Source: Paenibacillus xerothermodurans (GTDB lineage Bacteria; Bacillota; Bacilli; Paenibacillales; NBRC-103111). From it: a stretch of DNA of 64,000 bases. This document shows positions 1 to 8,913 of the stretch, one piece after another. The position numbers and the translations under genes were made by a program. Location: the NCBI RefSeq assembly GCF_002220865.2, contig NZ_NHRJ02000001.1, positions 310,001 through 374,000 on the forward strand. Reading direction: 5' to 3'. Each line of letters begins with the position of its first letter. The first letter of the stretch is position 1. The notes under the pieces are model-generated. The model was given only the letters and a program-made list of their open reading frames with translations, was not told the DNA's origin and did not search any database.

Positions 1-1268
1 TAGCGGAAGCCGACCGCACTCTGATTTTGGGGGAGTTGTCTTTGGATGGCTCGGTGAGGCCGGTGCCAGGCGTGCTTTCCATGATGGCGAACGCAAAGGA
101 TCATGGTATTCGGCGGGTAATCGTTCCCACCGGTAACGTGGAAGAGGCCTCCCTGATTGCGGATATGGACATATTCACTTTATCGCATCTTAATCAGCTC
201 CAGCAGCTTGCCGGTAATGGATTGACCGGTGTGCATGCCGTGCGCGTGGAAGAGCGCGAATCCGGTAGGCCCCGCAAGGCCGGAATGGATGATTACAGTG
301 ATGTGAACGGACAGATGCATGCGAAGAGAGCTCTTATCATTTGTGCGGCCGGAATGCATAACCTTCTGCTGCTTGGGCCGCCAGGCACGGGAAAAACGAT
401 GCTGGTCAAACGTCTGCCTACCATCCTTCCCGACATGTCGGAGCAAGAATCACTGGATGTCACCAAAATCTACAGTGCCTCCGGCAAGTTTTCCGACCGC
501 AGCAGCTTAATCAGTGAACGCCCTTTCCGGATGCCACATCATACGATCTCAGCGGCTGGCTTGGTAGGCGGAGGCAATATTCCCAAGCCGGGAGAAATCA
601 GTTTGGCTCATCGCGGGGTACTGTTTCTCGACGAGCTGCCCGAGTTTTCCCGAGCGGTGCTGGAAGTGCTCCGCCAGCCGTTAGAGGATAGGCATGTGAC
701 GATCGGGCGGGCGCGAGCGGTATACCGCTTCCCTGCCCACTTCATTCTCGCCGCGTCAATGAATCCGTGCCCGTGTGGTTATTTTGGAGCTGAAACAAAC
801 ATCCACGCGTGCACTTGCAGCCCACTGCGCATTGAACAATATCGGTCGAAAATTTCGGGCCCTCTGCTGGATCGCATCGATTTACAAGTCGATGTTCCCC
901 GCATCGATTACGAACAACTGGTGCTCACCGAGTCGCAGCTGTCATCCGAAGCCATGAAGCGGCAGGTCAATCTCGCCCGGGCGATGCAGGAGAACCGTTT
1001 TGCCGGCACCGGCATTACCTTTAACAGCGAGCTGTCCGGCAATCTGCTGAAACAGCATTGCCGAATGCACCGAGAGGCGGAAGCGCTGCTTCGCAAATCG
1101 TTCGAATTGTTGGGACTGAGCGTGAGAGCGTACGATCGTATTCTTAAGATCGCACGTACCATCGCGGACCTAGAGAGCAGCGTTCAGCTGGAACCGGCGC
1201 ACGTAGCGGAAGCCCTGCAATACCGCAGCTTGGACAAAAAATCGCTCCCCCCGGCCGGCAGCCGTTAG
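1..1268 (+). CDS. comM: ComM/YifB-family Mg-chelatase-like AAA+ ATPase (5' partial)
   Basis: The reading frame is open from position 3 at the window edge, so the N-terminal part (roughly 90-100 residues, the start of the Lon-like domain) is missing. The first visible residues fit the conserved ILGELSLDG stretch of this family. A Walker A GPPGTGKT lies near nt 375 and a Walker B VLFLDELPEF near nt 620, followed by the Mg-chelatase C-terminal domain. ComM homologues are hexameric helicases that promote branch migration during natural transformation in some bacteria; the role in Bacillota is less clear. It runs convergently to yraN and their stop codons overlap by 4 nt. Confidence 0.93.
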   Translation, partial: AEADRTLILGELSLDGSVRPVPGVLSMMANAKDHGIRRVIVPTGNVEEASLIADMDIFTLSHLNQLQQLAGNGLTGVHAVRVEERESGRPRKAGMDDYSDVNGQMHAKRALIICAAGMHNLLLLGPPGTGKTMLVKRLPTILPDMSEQESLDVTKIYSASGKFSDRSSLISERPFRMPHHTISAAGLVGGGNIPKPGEISLAHRGVLFLDELPEFSRAVLEVLRQPLEDRHVTIGRARAVYRFPAHFILAASMNPCPCGYFGAETNIHACTCSPLRIEQYRSKISGPLLDRIDLQVDVPRIDYEQLVLTESQLSSEAMKRQVNLARAMQENRFAGTGITFNSELSGNLLKQHCRMHREAEALLRKSFELLGLSVRAYDRILKIARTIADLESSVQLEPAHVAEALQYRSLDKKSLPPAGSR

Positions 1269-1639
1269 AATGCGTTGCATACGTGCTCAATGGTTCTCAG
1301 ACCGCCATCCTTCTCCGTCAGCACAGAAATGACGTCGAAGCGCTGCTGCTTATGCAGCAGTTGATTGCGGTGAGCGTAATACTGCGCCGTTTCTCTTACT
1401 TGACGCTGTTTGAGCAAGTTGACCGATTCTTGAGGAGTGCCGAATCGGGCACTACCGCTGCGTGTCCTCACTTCCACGAACACTAGCAGCTCCCCCTCCA
1501 CGGCGACGAGGTCGATCTCGCCCGACCTGCACCGCCAGTTCTGAGCTTGAATCCGGTATCCTTTGCTGCTGAGATGTTCTCGAGCATAGTTTTCACCCAG
1601 AGCGCCCAGCATTTTGCGGGTAAGCCTTGTATTATCCAT
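1265..1639 (-). CDS. yraN: YraN family (UPF0102) nuclease-fold protein
   Basis: The 124-residue product has the restriction-endonuclease-like core of UPF0102. LGALGENYAREHL opens the family signature, followed by GEIDLVA and FVEVRTRSG, the acidic and basic residues of the PD-(D/E)XK arrangement. No clear cellular role has been established for the family. The ATG at 1639 overlaps the end of ylqH by 8 nt, so it is probably translated with the ylqG-ylqH pair. The 3' end meets comM head-on with no room for a terminator. Confidence 0.93.
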   Translation of the reverse strand: MDNTRLTRKMLGALGENYAREHLSSKGYRIQAQNWRCRSGEIDLVAVEGELLVFVEVRTRSGSARFGTPQESVNLLKQRQVRETAQYYAHRNQLLHKQQRFDVISVLTEKDGGLRTIEHVCNAF

Positions 1640-1943
1640 TTGACCTCTTTCCTAACTGCTGCTTAGCACGAGTGTCCGAACGGTAGATGAAGCTCAGTAT
1701 TTCGGCTACGAGCTGGTATAGTGCCGGTGGAATTTCTTGATCTAGATCCAGCTTAGACAAAACTTCGACAAGCGATGAGTCCTGCTGGATCGGGACTCCA
1801 TTCTCCCTTGCTTTCTGCATTATGGCGTCGGCGACCGAGCCCCTACCTTTCGCAATCAGCACGGGGGCACTCTTCTGCTCCGGGGCATATTTCAACGCTA
1901 CCGCCTTTTGGACGGCGCTTCGACCGTCCCGGCGCTGGTTCAT
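1632..1943 (-). CDS. ylqH: FlhB C-terminal-domain-like protein (YlqH type)
   Basis: This 103-residue protein corresponds to only the cytoplasmic C-terminal domain of the flagellar export switch FlhB. VALKYAPEQKSAPVLIAKG matches the strand that follows the FlhB self-cleavage site, and GVPIQQDSSLVEVLSKLDL matches the next helix. The NPTH cleavage motif and all membrane helices are absent. The ATG at 1943 overlaps the stop of ylqG as ATGA, so the two are translationally coupled. I preferred it to an upstream in-frame start that would add 47 unrelated residues read from the ylqG region. The gene sits where B. subtilis has ylqH. Confidence 0.9.
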   Translation of the reverse strand: MNQRRDGRSAVQKAVALKYAPEQKSAPVLIAKGRGSVADAIMQKARENGVPIQQDSSLVEVLSKLDLDQEIPPALYQLVAEILSFIYRSDTRAKQQLGKRSNG

Positions 1944-3979
1944 ATTCGCACATCCATTCCGCGGTACTGCTGTTGACCATAGGCCGTCTGCAGCTGCTGT
2001 CCACTGAGATTCGCGTGAGTGCCGACTGTCTCGCTGAGTGTGGCATCGTGTGCTGTTTTCCCTTTGTCCGGATAAGGACTGCACTTCAGCGAGATAAATT
2101 GATAGCCGACGCTCGCCAAGCTGGCGGCGATTTCCTCACGATGCGGTTCAAGCAGGTCTGCAATAAAAGGCTGGTCGTTTAACACCCTTAGACTCACGAT
2201 TCGGTCAACCGCTTGAACGTCGACCATAGTGTCGCCCAATGTTTTCATTCTCAGATCAAACACCAGCCGGCAGTTATGGGCATCAAGTTCTCCGCGCGCT
2301 CCTTTGCGGGATTGAATGTGGATTGCCGCAGTTTGTTCACCGTAACTATTTATTAAGGGCACAAGCAAGGTGATATGCGCAAACATGGCTGACCGATCGG
2401 AATTTAACAGCAGCTGCTGTCCTGTAATCTGCTGGACCGCTTGCTGCGCTGTGTCCTTTAAAACCGAGGGCACATCGTCCGAATGTATGAGCTGCAGTAG
2501 TGCGCTTTTTAATGTTTGCGACGTGTCATTCTGCTCCTGTGTGGCGTTGACGCTTTGACCGGTGGACGCAACTAGTGAGGATGGCATTCCATCACGCACA
2601 GCAGTACCTAATGGCGATAGATCAGGCAGCTTCGCGATGTGATGCTCATGTGCGACGCCCAACGCTTTCAAGATTTGCGGCAGCCAATGCTCGCGCGTAT
2701 CGGCGGCCTGTCCGGCCCTGCCGGCAGCAGCGCCAGCCACAGCGTGGCCGCTCGCCTCCGCAGCGGCCTGCGGCGTTGCTGCGTGCGCTGCCGGCAGGCC
2801 GCCGCCCGGCTCCGCCCGCTGCGCATCCGGCAGCGGCGGCGTGTCGCGAGCCGCATGGGCGGCCGCGCCGTCTGGCGCAGCGCTATGCGGCTGCGCCGGC
2901 AGTGCACGAGCCGGCTGCGCAGCCGGCTCGGGGTTTCGCGGCCCCGCATCCGGTGCAGGGGCCGCTGCCTTGCGAGCAGCTGGCGTTGAGCCGCTGCTCT
3001 GTGCCGCCGCGAGGCCGCGCTGTGCGGCCTCTGCGGTAGCGCGCGAACCCTCTGCGGCAGCAGGGTTCGCATTGGGGCGCAGGCTGCTGAGCGCAGCAGT
3101 CTGAGCGTGCGGCGCGCCCCCTGGCGCGCTAGGGCTCCTGCCGGGCTGCGGCGTCTGCTCCAGCGAGCTTGAGCCTACGGCTGCCGCCTCCCCTCCGCCG
3201 CTTTCACGGCCCGCCTGAGCCGCTATGCCCGCCCCACCACAGGACGCGACTTGCGGCCCCGCCCCTTCAGCTGACGCGTGTGCTGCAGCCTCCGGCTGCA
3301 ACAATATCTGAGCCGACGCCTGTCGCACCAGTGCAATGACCTGCTTCGCTGCACCAGCCGCAGACCGCGCGTCGTCCGATAACGCACCGGCTGCCAGCAA
3401 TGAATTGATTTGCATATCAAGTCGTGCCAAAGTGGTATGCAGCGGCGGCCCGGATGTTGCCTGTCGTATGGAGCTAACCGCGTCAGCTGTCAAAGGGATG
3501 CCTCTTTGAAACGCCACGATCGCTGAAGGCACCCATTCGTCCTGTCCACCGAATACCGGGATTTGAGAGTGCAGCCGAGCGAAGGCTTGTATGTTTTCCT
3601 TCGATATGGGCACGTCCGATTGATGTAGCGCCTGCACCAGCTGTCGGTTCGCGGCATTATCCTCAAGTCCGAGCGTGTCCAGTACATCGCCTAATGAATG
3701 GGCAGTAATTTGTACGCCGGACCCCGCCAAAGGCTTCAACACAATCTGCCCGCCAACGGAATCAGGTTGTACCTGCAGCAGCGTGATCTGCCCCTGTGCG
3801 AGCGGCGTCTCCAGCTTAGCGCGTACCTGAACGCCATTAATGTTTACTAGGGCATCCTGCTCGGAGAGCAGCTGCAACACGATCCCCTTGACAACTTGCC
3901 CTGCCTTCAACTCTAATGTTTTCGCCGCGGTCGGCTGGGCTTCACCGAGAAAGCTTCTGACCAACCCGCTGATATTCAA
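1940..3979 (-). CDS. ylqG: FliK-like (YlqG type) protein with long Ala/Pro-rich linker
   Basis: The 679-residue product starts at TTG 3979 behind a GGGAGGTGG ribosome binding site. Residues 1-230 form an ordered N-terminal part. Residues about 230-430 are very rich in Ala, Pro, Gly and Arg/Gln and are encoded by strongly GC-rich DNA (2700-3240). The last 190 residues resemble the FliK hook-length C-terminal domain: an FDLRMKTLGD strand, then VDVQAVDRIVSLRV and a helix ending in LASVGYQF. Domain order and the low-complexity linker are typical of FliK proteins. It is coupled to the FlhB-C-like ylqH. The position matches B. subtilis ylqG, whose function is unknown. The FliK relationship is my inference from pattern. 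Confidence 0.85.
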   Translation of the reverse strand: MNISGLVRSFLGEAQPTAAKTLELKAGQVVKGIVLQLLSEQDALVNINGVQVRAKLETPLAQGQITLLQVQPDSVGGQIVLKPLAGSGVQITAHSLGDVLDTLGLEDNAANRQLVQALHQSDVPISKENIQAFARLHSQIPVFGGQDEWVPSAIVAFQRGIPLTADAVSSIRQATSGPPLHTTLARLDMQINSLLAAGALSDDARSAAGAAKQVIALVRQASAQILLQPEAAAHASAEGAGPQVASCGGAGIAAQAGRESGGGEAAAVGSSSLEQTPQPGRSPSAPGGAPHAQTAALSSLRPNANPAAAEGSRATAEAAQRGLAAAQSSGSTPAARKAAAPAPDAGPRNPEPAAQPARALPAQPHSAAPDGAAAHAARDTPPLPDAQRAEPGGGLPAAHAATPQAAAEASGHAVAGAAAGRAGQAADTREHWLPQILKALGVAHEHHIAKLPDLSPLGTAVRDGMPSSLVASTGQSVNATQEQNDTSQTLKSALLQLIHSDDVPSVLKDTAQQAVQQITGQQLLLNSDRSAMFAHITLLVPLINSYGEQTAAIHIQSRKGARGELDAHNCRLVFDLRMKTLGDTMVDVQAVDRIVSLRVLNDQPFIADLLEPHREEIAASLASVGYQFISLKCSPYPDKGKTAHDATLSETVGTHANLSGQQLQTAYGQQQYRGMDVRI

Positions 3980-4153
3980 CTTTTGCCCACCTCCCGTAAT
4001 TGTTCATTATCATCTATATCGGCAGCTATGCCGCGAAAGTTCAGACCTGAATCGTGTCGGTGCCGCATAAGTGCGATCGAATGGATGCTCAGCAGCTTTA
4101 TTCCGCGCCATCGTGGTGACCACGCGATAATTTACCTTATTAACACTTAACGC

Positions 4154-4771
4154 TTAAAACAACTCCAACTGCTCATGCTCCGCCATCAGGTTTCTTAAAA
4201 AAGTTTTTCGATGCATTGCCGTTGCCCCGAACTCTATAATTCTCTCTCTGTGCAGCTTGGTGGCATAACCTTTGTGCTCGGCAATACCATACTCGGGATA
4301 CTCCACTTCCCACTGCAAACACATCCGATCTCGTGTCACTTTTGCTACGATGGATGCCGCCGCGATGGATTGGCTCAGTGCATCCCCGTGAATGACCGCC
4401 ATCTGCTCAAGCGTGACATCGATCTGTTCCGCATCAACCAGCAAGTAGTCCGCACGCGGATTGAGCCGCTCCACCGCTTGTTTCATAGCCAATCTGGATG
4501 CCTGCTTAATGTTGATTCTCTCTATCGTGCCGACGTCCGCCACACCGATTCCGATCGCAATGGCTTCCTGTTGTATCACATCATATAACTCCTCGCGCTT
4601 TTTCGGGCTGAGCTTCTTGGAATCGTTAACGTCCTGAAGAACAAGACCCTGCGGCAAAATAACAGCGGCAGCCACTACGTCACCGAACAGACAACCTCTG
4701 CCCACTTCGTCCACGCCAGCAATATGGCGCATGCCGCGTTCCCAAAGCGGCTGCTCGTAATCTAAAAACAT
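4154..4771 (-). CDS. rnhB: Ribonuclease HII
   Basis: The 205-residue enzyme cleaves the RNA strand of RNA/DNA hybrids and removes misincorporated ribonucleotides. The DEVGRG motif gives catalytic D21 and E22; the LLVDAE strand gives D113, and VTRDR gives D148, completing the DEDD set. The conserved substrate loop GRGxLxGxVVAAAVILP is present as GRGCLFGDVV, so the usual PLAGP positions differ slightly. It lies between rbgA, whose terminator stands in front of it, and ylqG, the same order as in B. subtilis. Confidence 0.97.
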   Translation of the reverse strand: MFLDYEQPLWERGMRHIAGVDEVGRGCLFGDVVAAAVILPQGLVLQDVNDSKKLSPKKREELYDVIQQEAIAIGIGVADVGTIERINIKQASRLAMKQAVERLNPRADYLLVDAEQIDVTLEQMAVIHGDALSQSIAAASIVAKVTRDRMCLQWEVEYPEYGIAEHKGYATKLHRERIIEFGATAMHRKTFLRNLMAEHEQLELF

Positions 4772-4840
4772 ATGTAACTCCCTTTCCTGTAAAACAACAG
4801 ATCATATCAGTCTATTATACTAAAAAGAACCGCGGCAGAA

Positions 4841-4874
4841 AAATTAAAAAAGCCACCCTTTTGAGAGTGACTTT
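4841..4874 (-). terminator. Rho-independent terminator after rbgA
   Basis: On the minus strand the stem AAAGTCAC/GTGGCTTT (one G-U pair) overlaps the rbgA stop codon and is followed by a T-rich run at 4848-4841. Confidence 0.75.
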
Positions 4875-5752
4875 TAGTCTACTAACGATATATCCGGTCT
4901 TTCGAGACTCACTCGACCCATTTTACCAGCCCGCAGCTCACGCAAAATGACCAATGCAGCTTTATCTAAATCAACTCTGCCACCGCTCATCAGCGCGCCG
5001 CGCTTACGACCGATAGCTTCCATCACTTCGATCACGGCATTCGTATCCGTCATATCGTCGGGGAGCTTCTCAATGGCATAGCGCTCTTTCAACGCCTCCC
5101 GGTAGTGCTGCGCCAAGTATCGCACGGCAAACAGCGCAATGTCGTCCGTGTGCAAAAGCTCTTCTTTGATGGCACCCGTGACGGCAAGCCGCATGCCGAC
5201 CTGCTGGTCTTCAAATTTCGGCCATAGTATGCCCGGCGTGTCTAGCAACTCCATTTCCTTGCCGACCTTAATCCACTGCTGCGCCTTGGTAACTCCGGGC
5301 TTATCCCCCGTTGCGGCAATTTTACGTCCTGCAAGCCGATTGATCAAAGTGGATTTCCCCACATTGGGAATACCGACAATGAGCGCTCTCACGGCGCGCG
5401 GTTTAATGCCTTTACGCAGCTGCGCCTCAAACTTGGCAGCCATCAGCTCCCTGCATCTAGCCATGATCTCTTTCATTTGGCTGCCGTTCGCGGCATCCAC
5501 CGGCAGCGCCTGCAGCCCCTGCTCAGCGAAGTAAGCTACCCACTGGGCGGTAACTTCCGGATCAGCAAGATCATTCTTGTTCAGCAGGACCAGACGTGGC
5601 TTGTTTTGCAATATTTCATCGATCATTGGGTTACGGCTGGACAACGGGATCCTCGCATCCAACAGTTCTATGACCACATCGATCAGCTTCAGCTTCTCTT
5701 CGATCTGACGACGGGCTCTTGTCATGTGACCTGGAAACCATTGAATCGTCAT
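4874..5752 (-). CDS. rbgA: Ribosome biogenesis GTPase RbgA (YlqF)
   Basis: The 292-residue product is a circularly permuted GTPase: the G4 motif NKND (residues 58-61) comes before G1 GIPNVGKST (127-135) and G3 DTPG (171-174). RbgA acts late in 50S subunit assembly. The N-terminal [11 protein letters not shown] is the family hallmark, and the C-terminal helical domain that contacts rRNA is complete. It follows lepB by 40 nt and precedes rnhB, as in many Bacillota. Confidence 0.97.
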   Translation of the reverse strand: MTIQWFPGHMTRARRQIEEKLKLIDVVIELLDARIPLSSRNPMIDEILQNKPRLVLLNKNDLADPEVTAQWVAYFAEQGLQALPVDAANGSQMKEIMARCRELMAAKFEAQLRKGIKPRAVRALIVGIPNVGKSTLINRLAGRKIAATGDKPGVTKAQQWIKVGKEMELLDTPGILWPKFEDQQVGMRLAVTGAIKEELLHTDDIALFAVRYLAQHYREALKERYAIEKLPDDMTDTNAVIEVMEAIGRKRGALMSGGRVDLDKAALVILRELRAGKMGRVSLERPDISLVD

Positions 5753-5792
5753 ACGGTCACCTCAGCTTCCTATACAAATACCGCCTGATTTT

Positions 5793-6365
5793 TTACAAAT
5801 GAACCAAGCTAATTTTGTTCAACGGCCAGAAGATTAAATCGGCACGTCCGACGATCTCATCGTATTCTATAAATCCGATATCGCGACTGTCAGCGCTGTT
5901 CGACCGGTTGTCCCCCATAACGAACACCTTTCCTTCAGCTACCGTTTTTTCCGGGTAATTTCTCGTGTTATATGGTATCCCTTTTGCCGCTGCCTCATCC
6001 AACGCCTCTTTCAAATACGGCTCGTCCAGCAGCTCATTATTCACATACACCTTGTCACCTTCCACGCGAACGGTTTCGCCAGGCAACGCGATAACGCGCT
6101 TTATGTAATCCCTGTCTTGGCTGGCATGGAACACCACGACCTCACCGCGCTCAGGCGCGCGAAATGAGTAGATGAGCTTGTTCACTATAAGACGTTCTCC
6201 AGTGTGAAAATTGGGCTCCATCGACGGGCCTTCGACTATAAACGGGGCAAAAATCAACCAACGAATAACAAAAACGAGCGCCGCAGCGATCAGCAGGGCT
6301 TTAGCCCATTCCCATGCTTCATTCTTCAGTGGACTGTTTTTTTCCACGGTTTCTTCCTGCTCCAT
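5793..6365 (-). CDS. lepB: Type I signal peptidase
   Basis: The 190-residue membrane protease removes signal peptides from exported preproteins. One N-terminal membrane segment (about residues 24-42) is followed by catalytic Ser48 in EGPSMEPN and Lys89 in DYIKRVIALPGE, with the conserved box MGDNRSNSADSR near the C-terminus. One membrane span is the normal Gram-positive SipS/SipW layout. A terminator for rplS lies between rplS and this gene, so lepB may have its own promoter or rely on readthrough; I did not find a clear promoter. Confidence 0.96.
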   Translation of the reverse strand: MEQEETVEKNSPLKNEAWEWAKALLIAAALVFVIRWLIFAPFIVEGPSMEPNFHTGERLIVNKLIYSFRAPERGEVVVFHASQDRDYIKRVIALPGETVRVEGDKVYVNNELLDEPYLKEALDEAAAKGIPYNTRNYPEKTVAEGKVFVMGDNRSNSADSRDIGFIEYDEIVGRADLIFWPLNKISLVHL

Positions 6366-6399
6366 ACTAGACTGCCCTCTCTCTAGGAAAAAGTTTCTA

Positions 6400-6432
6400 A
6401 AAAAACGAAAAGGAGCTTGCTAAACAAGCCCC
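6400..6432 (-). terminator. Terminator after rplS
   Basis: On the minus strand GGGGCTTG and CAAGCTCC (one G-U pair) form an 8-bp stem around a 5-nt loop, followed by TTTTCG and a run of seven T. It sits about 15 nt past the rplS stop. Confidence 0.85.
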
Positions 6433-6446
6433 CGTTTGTTTTCGTC

Positions 6447-6788
6447 TTAGCGAATCTCTTGAATTCTAGCCGCTTTACCACGAAGACCACGCAAGTAGTA
6501 CAGCTTCGCGCGACGAACTTTACCACGGCGAGCCACCTCAAGCTTTTCAATCTTCGGTGTGTTCAAAGGAAACGTTCTTTCTACGCCTACGCCGTAAGAA
6601 ATTTTTCTAACGGTAAAGGTTTCGCTGATTCCGCCTCCCCGGCGCTTGATAACCACACCTTCGAACAACTGAGTCCGTTCACGCGAACCCTCGATAACCT
6701 TAACGTGAACTTTCACAGTGTCTCCTGGACGAAACTTAGGAAGATCCGTGCGCAGCTGTTCTTTAGTAATCTCTTGAATCAAACTCAT
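6447..6788 (-). CDS. rplS: 50S ribosomal protein L19
   Basis: The 113-residue protein begins [13 protein letters not shown], the family-typical start, with AAGGAGGAAG upstream. An in-frame start 7 codons earlier runs through this ribosome binding site and is rejected. [13 protein letters not shown] and the basic C-terminus [15 protein letters not shown] are characteristic. L19 sits at the 30S/50S interface. The 180-bp gap to trmD holds a promoter and a leader that looks like the L19 leader of Bacillota. Confidence 0.98.
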   Translation of the reverse strand: MSLIQEITKEQLRTDLPKFRPGDTVKVHVKVIEGSRERTQLFEGVVIKRRGGGISETFTVRKISYGVGVERTFPLNTPKIEKLEVARRGKVRRAKLYYLRGLRGKAARIQEIR

Positions 6789-6895
6789 AATATGACTTCC
6801 TCCTTCCACTCAGGTGTTCATTCCGCCTTCGATGTATAAATTCAGCGTTGTTATGCGTAGAGGACCACCGTAATCGGGCAAAATGCCACAACATG
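6789..6895 (-). ncRNA. Candidate L19 (rplS) leader RNA
   Basis: The transcribed region between the rplS promoter and its start codon carries short conserved-looking blocks on the minus strand, notably CCGATTACGGTGGTCC followed by TACGCATAACAACGC. These agree with what I remember of the r-protein leader located between trmD and rplS in Bacillus. The location is exactly right for that element. A covariance search against Rfam L19_leader would decide; I could not run it. Confidence 0.55.
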
Positions 6896-6927
6896 ATTAT
6901 ATTATCATAAACATCCGTCTAACACAA
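6896..6927 (-). promoter_or_regulatory. Candidate sigma-A promoter for rplS
   Basis: TTGTGT (6927-6922) and TAATAT (6904-6899) are 17 nt apart on the minus strand. An alternative is TTAGAC with TATAAT (6901-6896) at a 15-nt spacing. Either gives a leader of about 100 nt before rplS. Confidence 0.5.
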
Positions 6928-6967
6928 CTGAAAATGTGTCAAAGCTCAGGTTGGCCGCATCTGCTAT

Positions 6968-7726
6968 TTATTCGTTCTCAGACTGCGACTTGTGCTGCTG
7001 CTCCTCCAGCCACCGCTTGTCCTTTTCGGTAAGCGGAAAATTCTCCAGCAGGTCGGGCCTCTTTTGCCATGTGCGCCACAGCGCCTGCTGCCTGCGCCAC
7101 TGCGCTATGTTAGCATGATGCCCTGATAATAAAATGTCAGGCACACGCCAGCCTCTAAACTCGACAGGTCTAGTGTAATGCGGATACTCCAGCAAACCTG
7201 TGCTAAACGAATCAGTCACGGCCGAAGTTTCGTTGCCCAGTGCACCCGGTAAAAGCCGAACAACGCTATCAATGATCACCATGGCGGGCAGCTCCCCGCC
7301 CGTTAGCACATAATCTCCGATAGATAGCTCGTCCGTGACCAGATGCTCCCTAATGCGTTCATCGTATCCCTCATAATGCCCGCATACGAAAATCAGATGC
7401 TCTTCCCTGGACAGCTCTTCCGCCTTGCGCTGTGAAAACGTCTCGCCTTGAGGACACATTAGGATCACACGAGGAGGATTCACTCCTGAATTCTCAGCAG
7501 CCTGCAGCGCCTCTACAGCGGAGAAAATCGGCTCAGCCTGGAGCACCATTCCCCCTCCGCCGCCATACGGATAATCATCTACGGTATTGTGCTTGTTGTT
7601 GGCATAGTCTCGGAAATTGACCGTATTTAACGACACGACGCCTTTGTCGCGGGCTTTACCTAATATGCTGGCCGCGAACACACCGTCAAACATCTCCGGA
7701 AACAGGGTAAGCACATCAATTCTCAT
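6968..7726 (-). CDS. trmD: tRNA (guanine37-N1)-methyltransferase
   Basis: The 252-residue SPOUT enzyme makes m1G37 in tRNAs and prevents frameshifting. [26 protein letters not shown] and the knot loop [11 protein letters not shown] followed by [15 protein letters not shown] are all present. I start at ATG 7726, which overlaps the rimM stop as TGATG; a TTG one codon earlier is in frame but less likely. It lies in the rpsP-khpA-rimM-trmD-rplS series. Confidence 0.98.
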   Translation of the reverse strand: MRIDVLTLFPEMFDGVFAASILGKARDKGVVSLNTVNFRDYANNKHNTVDDYPYGGGGGMVLQAEPIFSAVEALQAAENSGVNPPRVILMCPQGETFSQRKAEELSREEHLIFVCGHYEGYDERIREHLVTDELSIGDYVLTGGELPAMVIIDSVVRLLPGALGNETSAVTDSFSTGLLEYPHYTRPVEFRGWRVPDILLSGHHANIAQWRRQQALWRTWQKRPDLLENFPLTEKDKRWLEEQQHKSQSENE

Positions 7727-8247
7727 CAATCCAGCAAGCCCTCCAATAGGTGTACCTTGACTCGTTTTTCAGTCACATTAACATCAAGTACCACATCGTC
7801 AATATAAGGAAGCAGAACCGGCTTGCCCTCTTTGCGCTCCACAACCCAGACATCGTTGGCGCCCGGTGACAGGATTTCACTTATTGTGCCGAGTTCCTCC
7901 CCCTCGTCGGTGACCACAGTGCAGCCAATGATTTCATGGTGGTAATATTCGTCCTCGGCAAGCTCACCGATGTATTTTTCTTCGACCTGCAGCAGCCAGC
8001 CCTTGTATTTTTCAACTTCGTTAATGCTGTTAAAACCTTGAAACTTAATAATGAACAGCTTTTTGTGCTCGCGCGCCGACTCGACAACGACCGGCACGGC
8101 AGTGTGCTTTTGAGGGTCATACAGCACTAAAGCACTGCCCTTGGCAAATCGTTCATCGGGGAAATCGGTGTCCGGGTAAATTTTTAATTCACCCCGGATC
8201 CCTTGTGTGTTCACTACTGTACCTATGGTATATAATTTCTCGCTCAT
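7726..8247 (-). CDS. rimM: Ribosome maturation factor RimM
   Basis: The 173-residue protein assists assembly of the 30S head by binding S19. The N-terminal beta-barrel starts [18 protein letters not shown], and the C-terminal PRC-barrel includes [10 protein letters not shown] and PGANDVWVV. Translation runs directly into trmD through a TGATG overlap. Confidence 0.97.
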   Translation of the reverse strand: MSEKLYTIGTVVNTQGIRGELKIYPDTDFPDERFAKGSALVLYDPQKHTAVPVVVESAREHKKLFIIKFQGFNSINEVEKYKGWLLQVEEKYIGELAEDEYYHHEIIGCTVVTDEGEELGTISEILSPGANDVWVVERKEGKPVLLPYIDDVVLDVNVTEKRVKVHLLEGLLD

Positions 8248-8290
8248 GAAACCCTCCGGGAATCGGATTAGATACGCGCATATGTAGATA

Positions 8291-8331
8291 TGGAAAAGAG
8301 TTAGGATTGCTCCTAACCCTCATATTTTCCA
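8291..8331 (-). other. Long inverted repeat just after khpA
   Basis: A nested hairpin begins right after the khpA stop: outer arms TGGAAAA/TTTTCCA and inner arms GTTAGGA/TCCTAAC around TTGC. A pure T-run is lacking (CTCTTTTCC), so it may be a partial terminator or an RNA processing/stability structure inside the rpsP operon. Confidence 0.5.
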
Positions 8332-8562
8332 CTATGAAACAATTTCAACCGAAACACGCTTGCTTTCTCTCACTGCAGCCGAGGTGACTACGGTACGCAG
8401 CGCTTTGGCGATCCGCCCTTGCTTGCCTATTACTTTCCCGACATCATCGGGATGTACGGACAGCTTAAACGTAACCTCACGCTCGTCTTCGTCCACATTC
8501 ACCTTCACTTCATCGGGATGATCAACCAACGCCTTGGCGATGACGGTTATTAGATCTTTCAT
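8332..8562 (-). CDS. khpA: KH-domain RNA-binding protein KhpA (YlqC)
   Basis: The 76-residue protein is a single KH domain with the GxxG loop within GKVIGKQGRIAKALRTVV. KhpA works with KhpB (Jag) as an RNA chaperone that influences cell division and elongation in Gram-positive bacteria. It sits between rpsP and rimM, its standard position. A ribosome binding site CGGAGGG lies just upstream of ATG 8562. Confidence 0.95.
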   Translation of the reverse strand: MKDLITVIAKALVDHPDEVKVNVDEDEREVTFKLSVHPDDVGKVIGKQGRIAKALRTVVTSAAVRESKRVSVEIVS

Positions 8563-8583
8563 GACACCCTCCGAATCAGCAGA

Positions 8584-8856
8584 TTACTTCTGCAGCTTGG
8601 ACTCGTGAAATCTTTTCATAATACCCGCTTGACTGAACAGATTGCGCACAGTGTCCGATGCTTGAGCACCGGTTTGCAGCCATCTAAGAGCCTTCTCTTC
8701 ATCGATGCTCACTACCGCCGGTTTTGCAACCGGGTTGTATGTGCCAATCTCTTCGATAAAGCGGCCGTCACGTGGAGAACGGGAATCCGACACTACCACA
8801 CGGTAAAAAGGTGCTTTGTGAGCGCCCATACGCTTAAGACGAATACGTGTTGCCAT
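8584..8856 (-). CDS. rpsP: 30S ribosomal protein S16
   Basis: The 90-residue protein starts [22 protein letters not shown], the family signature, followed by [20 protein letters not shown]16 is an early 30S assembly protein. It belongs to the ylxM-ffh-rpsP-khpA-rimM-trmD transcription unit. Confidence 0.98.
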   Translation of the reverse strand: MATRIRLKRMGAHKAPFYRVVVSDSRSPRDGRFIEEIGTYNPVAKPAVVSIDEEKALRWLQTGAQASDTVRNLFSQAGIMKRFHESKLQK

Positions 8857-8913
8857 TGCTAAAAATCACCTCCCACATAGAATAAGGATTCGGTGAGGAC
8901 AGCTGAAAGCTGT

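Noticed and set aside
2575-3104. Several overlapping frames within the ylqG linker region
   Set aside because: All are Arg/Ala/Pro-rich translations of GC-rich low-complexity DNA; only the ylqG frame continues into ordered sequence on both sides.
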